Shown: piece by piece, positions 57,374 to 64,000 of the stretch
Layout of the letters: every line of letters begins with the position of its first letter
How positions within the stretch are numbered: position 1 is the first letter of the stretch
Assembly (NCBI GenBank): GCA_020852275.1
Contig: JADZBE010000017.1
Span: forward strand, 1-64,000
DNA from: Phycisphaerales bacterium
Lineage (GTDB): Bacteria > Planctomycetota > Phycisphaerae > UBA1845
Direction of reading: 5' to 3'
DNA: 64,000 bases
Notes under the pieces: model-generated
Database searches by the model: none
Told to the model about the DNA's origin: nothing
What the model saw: only the letters and a program-made list of their open reading frames with translations
Position numbers and translations under genes: made by a program

Positions 57374-59713
57374 ATGACATCCAAACCATGCTTTACACTC
57401 GCCGCGCTGCTTGGATGCCTGGCCATCGCATCGTTTGCCTTGCAATCGCTCGCTTCTGATTGGATTGAGCTGGGCCCCGCGCCGATCATCACGGGTTCGT
57501 ACACCGGCCGCCTCTCCGCCGTCGTCGCCAGCCCGACGGATCCCAACAAGTATTATGTCGGCGGCGCGGACGGCGGCGTGTGGAAAACGCTCGACGGCGG
57601 CACGAGCTGGATCCCGCTGACGGACTTTCTACCGATCTGTTCCATCGGCGCGCTCGCCCTCGATCCGGCAAGCGACGACAGCCTCTACGCGGGCTCCGGC
57701 GAGGCCAATTACGCCAACCACAGCGTGTACGGCCTGGGTCTGTACAAGACCACCGACGGCGGCCAGACGTGGGAAATCCTCGCGCAGGACACCTTCGCCG
57801 GGCGCACCTTCGCGCGCATCGCCGTGTCGCCGACCAACAGCGACGTCCTCTACGCCGCCATCGGATATGCCGGCGGATTCCCCGCGCGCGTCGCGGCCAA
57901 GGGACATCCGCTCGGCGAGGGTCCCGTCGGCGTGTTCAAATCCACAGACGCCGGACATACGTGGGCGCAACTGACCAACGGAATCCCCGCCATCGCCGCC
58001 ACCGATCTCGTCGTCGATCCCGGCAACGGCGACCGCGTCTTCGCCGCCATCGGGCACGTCTTCGGCGACAACGCCAACGGCGTGTACCGCAGCATCGACG
58101 GCGGCGCGTCCTTCGTGAAACTCGCCGGCGGACTGCCCACGACCAACATCGGGCGCATCGCGCTGGCGATCGCGCCCACCGACGCCAACCGCCTTTACAC
58201 CATTTTCGTCAACAAGTCCGACAGCTCCGGCGGCGGCGCCAGCACGCGCAGCGTGTACCGCACCGACAACGGCGGCGACGCCTGGACTGACATCAACCCC
58301 GGCAATTTCCAGGCTTCCTACGGCTGGTACCTCTGCACCGCCGTCGTGCGGCCCGCCGACCGCGACACGTTCTTCCTCGGCGGATTGGACATGATTCGCG
58401 GCGTGGCCGGCGGATCGAGCTACTCGACGCGGACGCCGCCGCACGTGGACTTGCATGGCTTGGCCTTCGACGCCTCGGAACGTCTGCTCGCCGCGGATGA
58501 CGGTGGGCTGCACCGCTCGTCGGATTTCGGAAACTCGTGGGTCTCGCTCAACCGCGGGCTGGGCGTAATTCAGTTCTACGCCGGCGTTTCGGTCCATCCC
58601 ACCAGCCGCGACTTCCTCCTCGGCGGTTTTCAGGACAACGGCTCCTGCATCCGCACCACCAACCTTGAATGGGTCAGCAAGGTCGGCGGCGACGGGGGCT
58701 GGACTTCGCTCAGCCCCTTCGACCCCAACATCATGCTCGCTGAGTACCAGGGCGCCGGCAATCTTTATCGCTCCACCAACGGCGGTTCTTCGTTCAGCGC
58801 CTCCGGCTCGGGCATCAGCGGCAGCGACCGCAACTGCTTCCTCCCGCCGCACGTCTTTGATCCGCAGACCGCCGGGAGAATGCTCTACGGAACCCACCGC
58901 GTCTATCAGAGCCTTAACAGCGGCTCAAGCTGGTCCGCCATCAGCGGCGACATCACCGGCGGATCGGGCGCCATCCGCGCGCTGGCCATCGCGCCATCCA
59001 ACTCGCAGACCGTCTACGCCGCCACCAACGACGGCCGCGTCCTCGTCAGCACCGACGGCGGACGCAATTTCTCGCTGAAAATCACCGGGCATCCCGGCTG
59101 GCCTCGCGTCACGCGCGAGCTGGCCGTCGATCCCCTCGACGACTCCACGGTCTTCCTGGCGACGGCGTGGTTCGGCGTGGATCAGGTGACGGCCACCTTC
59201 GACCGCGGCGACACGTGGGTCAGCCTCGACGGCGATCTGCCCGACGTACCCGTCAACGTCGTCGCGGTGTTCAACGACGGCGTCTCGCGGTTCCTCTTCG
59301 CCGGCACCGACGCCGGCACGTATGTCACCGCGGACGACGGCGCAACCTGGACGCTCATGGGCCTGTCGCTTCCGTACACGCCCGTCATGGACCTCGTCGT
59401 GGATCTCGCGCAGGGTCGCCTCGTCGCCACCACGCAAGGCCGCGGCGCCTGGCACATGCCGCTGCCCAAGGTCGTGTGCGACGCGATCACGCAGGTGAAA
59501 GTGAAATGCACTGCGACCGGCAAGATATCCGTGAAGGTCAGCTCAACATTGGTCGAGGGCACGGTGCTCACCTTCACCAACGACGGCGGCCGCGAAAGGG
59601 AGGTCATCCTCGCGGCGGACGGCTCCGGCAAAGCAAAGTGGAAGAACCAGACCGGTTCGCACGAGATATGCTTGGCGGATTGCGGCGATTGCCAGACCGT
59701 CACGTGTCCGTAA
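57374..59713 (+). CDS. secreted BNR/VPS10-like beta-propeller protein
   Basis: Repeated GGVWKTLDGGTSW, GLYKTTDGGQTWE, GVFKSTDAGHTWAQL, GVYRSIDGGASFVKL blades. Confidence 0.87.
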   Translation: MTSKPCFTLAALLGCLAIASFALQSLASDWIELGPAPIITGSYTGRLSAVVASPTDPNKYYVGGADGGVWKTLDGGTSWIPLTDFLPICSIGALALDPASDDSLYAGSGEANYANHSVYGLGLYKTTDGGQTWEILAQDTFAGRTFARIAVSPTNSDVLYAAIGYAGGFPARVAAKGHPLGEGPVGVFKSTDAGHTWAQLTNGIPAIAATDLVVDPGNGDRVFAAIGHVFGDNANGVYRSIDGGASFVKLAGGLPTTNIGRIALAIAPTDANRLYTIFVNKSDSSGGGASTRSVYRTDNGGDAWTDINPGNFQASYGWYLCTAVVRPADRDTFFLGGLDMIRGVAGGSSYSTRTPPHVDLHGLAFDASERLLAADDGGLHRSSDFGNSWVSLNRGLGVIQFYAGVSVHPTSRDFLLGGFQDNGSCIRTTNLEWVSKVGGDGGWTSLSPFDPNIMLAEYQGAGNLYRSTNGGSSFSASGSGISGSDRNCFLPPHVFDPQTAGRMLYGTHRVYQSLNSGSSWSAISGDITGGSGAIRALAIAPSNSQTVYAATNDGRVLVSTDGGRNFSLKITGHPGWPRVTRELAVDPLDDSTVFLATAWFGVDQVTATFDRGDTWVSLDGDLPDVPVNVVAVFNDGVSRFLFAGTDAGTYVTADDGATWTLMGLSLPYTPVMDLVVDLAQGRLVATTQGRGAWHMPLPKVVCDAITQVKVKCTATGKISVKVSSTLVEGTVLTFTNDGGREREVILAADGSGKAKWKNQTGSHEICLADCGDCQTVTCP

Positions 59714-59826
59714 GGCAAGGCGATCCCGCGGTTCAACCTCCCTCCCGGTGAGGGACCCGCTTTTGGGAGCGTGATGCTTCGTGGCCGCAAATCCGCCGCG
59801 AATTGCGCATTCACGCCATCGCGCGC

Positions 59827-61317
59827 TCACGAATTCGCAAACCGCACCGCGCGCAGCGCATCTCTGAACCGGAATATCGCCACGCCGATCACCGGTGCCA
59901 CCATCGCCAGAAAGGTCGCTGAGTGGACGATCAGATCGGGGTTGATCGCCCAATTCTCCGCAAGGTTCCAATCAGGGACATCCTCCTCCAAAAGCGTCTG
60001 CGAAAGCACGATCGTCATGGCCAGCCACACGCTGAACGCCAGCAGGAGCACCGGCGCCGCCGCCGTCGCATAGCACACCGTTGTCCCCGCCCGCCGGCCA
60101 TCGCGGAAACCGAACGCCGAGCACGCCCACGCGACGGCCAGCGTCACGCCCAGCACGCCGCCGGTCGTCAGCGTCCCCGTCAGCACCAACATGATCGGGT
60201 TATCTCCGCTCAGCAGCCTGTCGCGCATCTCCAAGCCAGCGAGCAGCAACCCATCCCATCCACCCCGAGTTTGAAGCAACCGGTCGAAAACCAAGAAAAG
60301 CGCCGCCGTGACCATCGCGAGCAACCCGGTGCTCACGGCCGACCACACCGCGAACCGCAGCGCCGCAAACCGCGAACGGAGGATCGACAGCCGCTCGAAG
60401 AAGTCCCTTCGGATCATCGCACGCAAGGCAGTCCGCGGGTACGCGATCGGCCGGCGCAGCCATCCGCTTTCCGCCCACGAAGGCGCCCGCCTTGCGTCTA
60501 AGCGCGAATCCTCTATCCCCCGTCCGCACTCCGGGCATCGCCCCTCCGGAGCCAATCCGTGCAGGTCATACCCGCATCCCCCGCACACGACCCGCGCGTT
60601 TTCCGCTTCAGCCGTGCAGACGTCAAAGAACCGTGCGTTCAATCTGCCGATGCGCCCCAGCCACACCAGTCCCCACAGCCCCGCCGCCAGGACCTCCACC
60701 GCGCCGATGATCTGTTCTTCCATCCATGGCGAGTCTTCGATAGGCCATCTGCTCGCGACGAAGCTCGCCGCCGCGACCGCTGCGCACGGCGCCGCCCACG
60801 CGCTCCACGTCCACAGCAGAAACTTCGCCCCGCGAGCATACGTCGATCGCGTCCGTTCCCCCGTGGCGAGCACCGGCGTCAGAATCACCGGCGGGAGGAA
60901 CGGCAATCCCATCAGCCCGGCCAGGATCGCCACCGCGAGCGTGATGTCGCCGAAGAACTGCGTCCCTTCAAACAGGGTGTTGCACAGCATCGCGAAGGGC
61001 CAGCGGACCCATTCCGAGCCACGCAACGTCACCACCTGCTCCACGTCCTCAAACCCGTAAGGATTCCCGTAGGATCCACCCCCCAGGCCCCCGAACATCG
61101 GCGAAGCCGCCACCGCCAGCAGGACCGCGCACATCATCATCGCCGCCACCGCCGCCGCCAGCGCCTTCACCCATGAAGAAGCCGCCACCCGCGGCCCCCA
61201 TCGCCGCGGCATGATCCACACGCCCACGAGCACGGGCAACAGCCCAAGCCAGCCGACAGGCCGCGCGTCGTGAGGATCGGGCGAGGGGGACGGGTTCATC
61301 GCTTCAAGGTCTCCCAT
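59827..61317 (-). CDS. multi-pass membrane protein with zinc-ribbon (CGGCGYDLHGLAPEGRCPECG)
   Basis: TM segments plus double CxxC motif. Confidence 0.7.
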   Translation of the reverse strand: MGDLEAMNPSPSPDPHDARPVGWLGLLPVLVGVWIMPRRWGPRVAASSWVKALAAAVAAMMMCAVLLAVAASPMFGGLGGGSYGNPYGFEDVEQVVTLRGSEWVRWPFAMLCNTLFEGTQFFGDITLAVAILAGLMGLPFLPPVILTPVLATGERTRSTYARGAKFLLWTWSAWAAPCAAVAAASFVASRWPIEDSPWMEEQIIGAVEVLAAGLWGLVWLGRIGRLNARFFDVCTAEAENARVVCGGCGYDLHGLAPEGRCPECGRGIEDSRLDARRAPSWAESGWLRRPIAYPRTALRAMIRRDFFERLSILRSRFAALRFAVWSAVSTGLLAMVTAALFLVFDRLLQTRGGWDGLLLAGLEMRDRLLSGDNPIMLVLTGTLTTGGVLGVTLAVAWACSAFGFRDGRRAGTTVCYATAAAPVLLLAFSVWLAMTIVLSQTLLEEDVPDWNLAENWAINPDLIVHSATFLAMVAPVIGVAIFRFRDALRAVRFANS

Positions 61318-61503
61318 ATATTCCGGATTCGATGCCCGGGGCGCATCGCGGATCGTTCTACCCTGTTGCTTCCGCGCTCGCGGACGCATGACAGCCCGTG
61401 GTGGAACTCGATACCAGCCGTAGAACCCGTCACCCCCGCGCAGGCGGAGGTCCAGGATGCCCGGGAAACTGCTGGATTGCCGTGCTCCCCGCAAACGCCG
61501 CCA

Positions 61504-63162
61504 TCATTGCCGAAGATTCGTCAGCAGGACGTCTCCCTTTTCGTCCGACGGTATCCCCCAATACCACTGACCGCCGCCTTGCCCGCCGTCATCCTTGCCG
61601 TTCGATCCCACGGAATACAGGATGTAGTCTTCCCCTTGGCGGCGATACACAAATTCGCAGCCCGAGTACGGATCGGCCGGCACCGGATCGAGCCACTCCG
61701 GCGACAACTCCCCAAGCGTTTCCGGAAACTCCCCGCGCACGCCGTGATACGCCCGCAGCGCGAGCAGGATCCGCACGCCGTCCCACCCCGTGTCCGATCG
61801 CTTTATGGCGTCGTAGTCTATCCGCAACAGCGATCCAAACTCCTCGGGCGACAACCTGCTGCCGAACTGCGGACCGTCCAGGGCATTGAACCCGCCCGCG
61901 CGGCCTTGTTGCACTGCCCTGATCCGCCTGAGCGCCTCCCTGTGCGGGATGTCGTGCAGGTCAGTCAGCGTCGCCAGCAGTTCGTCCAACTTCCGCGTAA
62001 CCGTGTGGCGATCGTTATACACCACGGAAAAAACATTCCACACTCGACTGCGCGCGTCGGGTGCTCCTCCCATGCGCATTATTCCCTGCGATCCCGTCCA
62101 CCACAGGGCCGGCGTTTGTGTAGAGACCACCAGCCACCCGTTCCCGACCTCATTCAGCGTGAAGGACGCGTCCACCAGGCGCGATGCCTCGCGCCGCATC
62201 CGCTCCATCCGCGCCGGCCAGAGCTGCGAGAGGCGCGGCCGCGCGGCCAGCCACGAGTCCATCTCGTTCCTCAGCCCCGCATCGAGATCCAGTCGCCGGG
62301 CGGCATCTCCCGCCTCGGTGCACGCCTGATTCTCAAACCAGTCGGTGTACCCTGACAGCGATTCGAAGCCCAAACCTCCGGCATCTGTTTCTGCCCCCGT
62401 CTCAATCCCGTCCAGGAGCCAGAACATCACGCGGATGCTGCGCCAGGCGCGCGGCGCGTCCCCGGATTCCGTGGCGTAACGCGCCTCAGCCGCCAGCAGG
62501 GGAAACACCGCCTGTAACTGGTTCCAGTTGATTCGACTCCGGCCCCGAAAGCCGAGGAGGTCCACCAAGAACGGCCTCGGTGGCAGTGCATCGAGACCTG
62601 CCATGAACGTCCGCACCGCCGCGGAGTCGAGGTATTCAATGGCCGCCTCTATCTCAGGTCGTTCAGGGCTCCATTCGCCCCTGACAACGACCTGTAGGTT
62701 CATCGCAGAGCCAAGAAAAGCGCGCGACCGTCCGCGGACCGCCGCCGCACCCGACGGATTCATGGGAGGAATCGCCGACAGCAGGCCGTCGAGCTCCTGC
62801 GTGCAGTCGCCGGGCTGCGGCTTCTCGTCCTCTGCGTCGCCTGCGCCAAGCCCGGCTGGTTGCGAGGCCGGCGTCGTGATGCGCACGTACGCGTACCGGG
62901 CGAAAGCCATCAGCGCCGCGATCAACACGACCGAGCGGGCCACGCGCCACGCTGCTCGTCGGGATGACCCTGCCTTCGGCGCTTGCCCCGACTCCGCCGG
63001 CATCCGCCCCAATTTCGACAGCTCGCCAACTTCAGCGACCAAAGTAACCTCCCCGCCGGCAATCACCGGCGGAGTTGGGGTGTCCTCAATCAGAACATGG
63101 CCAACGAAAAGGAGCGTGCCATGTTCCACCATTTCCGCATGAACCGAAACCTCGGACCTCAC
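61504..63162 (-). CDS. hypothetical membrane-anchored protein
   Basis: Single N-terminal TM; C-terminal DPYSGCEFVYRRQGEDYILYSVGSNGKDDGG typical of planctomycete hypotheticals. Confidence 0.6.
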   Translation of the reverse strand: MRSEVSVHAEMVEHGTLLFVGHVLIEDTPTPPVIAGGEVTLVAEVGELSKLGRMPAESGQAPKAGSSRRAAWRVARSVVLIAALMAFARYAYVRITTPASQPAGLGAGDAEDEKPQPGDCTQELDGLLSAIPPMNPSGAAAVRGRSRAFLGSAMNLQVVVRGEWSPERPEIEAAIEYLDSAAVRTFMAGLDALPPRPFLVDLLGFRGRSRINWNQLQAVFPLLAAEARYATESGDAPRAWRSIRVMFWLLDGIETGAETDAGGLGFESLSGYTDWFENQACTEAGDAARRLDLDAGLRNEMDSWLAARPRLSQLWPARMERMRREASRLVDASFTLNEVGNGWLVVSTQTPALWWTGSQGIMRMGGAPDARSRVWNVFSVVYNDRHTVTRKLDELLATLTDLHDIPHREALRRIRAVQQGRAGGFNALDGPQFGSRLSPEEFGSLLRIDYDAIKRSDTGWDGVRILLALRAYHGVRGEFPETLGELSPEWLDPVPADPYSGCEFVYRRQGEDYILYSVGSNGKDDGGQGGGQWYWGIPSDEKGDVLLTNLRQ

Positions 63163-63563
63163 ACGTTGCCCAGCATGTTTCTAATTCGGGAGACCCGCGC
63201 AAGCAAGAGTACAAGCCTTCAGAACTCGTAGCGCCAGCGAGGGCGCAGGCAATCCGAGTCCGTACCGCCAGCGAGGCCATCCGCAAGACGTACTTCGACA
63301 AGTTCCCCGACTCTGGACCGGTCACGGACGAGAAAGCGCTGACGCGCGTGGACGAGGCCGTCGCCGCGGGCAAGCGGGCGCTCGATCCGCATCTGCGGAG
63401 CATCGTCTCCCAACACGTCGGCGCGGACAAAGCCATCAAGAGCATGGAGGAGTTCTTGGGTCCGCAAAGCGCCGCGCGGGCGGGCATGCGCACCGGGCAC
63501 TGAAACGCGGGGCAGGATCGCGTCTTCGACTATCGCCCGCATCCGCCGACGTGCCTCCGTCCT

Positions 63564-64000
63564 TCAGCGCCGTGACGCCTCGATCCGCTGACGCCACGCG
63601 GGCATCTGCTCCGGTTGCACATCCTTCCACAGCCCGGCGTTCGACTTTCGCGCATGCTTCTCCAGCGCCTCGAACCGCGCGCGATACGCGTGATCGAACC
63701 GCAGGTCCGCGTAGGCCAAGCCGCCGTCGATCAGCTTCTCATTGAGCGAGATCGGGTCATCGTCAAGGTATGCGTAAGCGAGCAGCCGGCCATACAGATC
63801 GCGCGTCCGCTCGGAGTCGAGAACCAAGCGCACCGTGCGACCTGCGAGGGCGCTCCTGGTGAACGCCGAGGCCTCCGCGCCGAAGTGCATGGCTCCGTCG
63901 CGCGAGCCTTCCACCTCCGGCGTGTCCACGCCCCACAGGCGGACGCGCGTCGCAGCGTGTTCGCCGTCGCGCGCGTTCACGTCAAACGTGTCGCCGTCCA
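63564..64000 (-). CDS. thermonuclease (SNase-like), 5' part beyond window
   Basis: DGDTFDVNARDGEHAATRVRLWGVDTPEVEGSRDGAMHFGAEASAFTRSALAGRTVRL...YGRLLAYAYLDD. Confidence 0.88.
   Translation of the reverse strand, partial: DGDTFDVNARDGEHAATRVRLWGVDTPEVEGSRDGAMHFGAEASAFTRSALAGRTVRLVLDSERTRDLYGRLLAYAYLDDDPISLNEKLIDGGLAYADLRFDHAYRARFEALEKHARKSNAGLWKDVQPEQMPAWRQRIEASRR

Noticed and set aside
63075-63503. Plus-strand ORF with KTYFDKFPDSGPVTDEKALTRVDEAVAAGKRALDPHL
   Set aside because: The N-terminal part runs through intergenic repeat sequence; possibly a fragment, insufficient support for a CDS call.

Overview
The window is GC-rich bacterial chromosome, probably Planctomycetota-like; that lineage call is an inference from the dockerin-type C-terminus, a CxxCGYDLxGLxxxxxCPECG protein and many short dispersed repeats. 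Both flanks look like ordinary core or secreted-protein genes: AMMECR1, rhamnulokinase, DUF1015, DUF547, TPR, two LptF/G permeases, a bifunctional heptose kinase/nucleotidyltransferase, prfB with its programmed +1 frameshift, HEAT, lysS, TadG-like, SAM hydroxide adenosyltransferase, DUF192, SpoIIE phosphatase, asnA, BNR-repeat and SNase genes. The centre (about 28.4-46.3 kb) is an accessory hotspot. It holds relics of a Mu-like prophage (truncated gp29-type portal fragment plus three paralogous phage-like ORFs) and several lower-GC, defence-like modules: (a) a bPH-YidD-zinc-ribbon-zinc-ribbon cluster; (b) a methyltransferase + HNH endonuclease pair abutting an Mrr-like nuclease remnant and a possible PD-(D/E)XK gene; (c) an HD hydrolase + YwgA-like pair sitting between intact lysS and a degenerate second copy of the lysS 3' end; (d) an AAA ATPase + DUF4276-like (TOPRIM-like) pair. 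Other signals: an in-frame dispersed-repeat insertion inside lysS, a G-quadruplex-capable 22-bp tandem array, a 21-bp (heptapeptide) repeat tract open in several frames, and a candidate small RNA with its own promoter and terminator. All family names come from reading the sequences; no database search was run.
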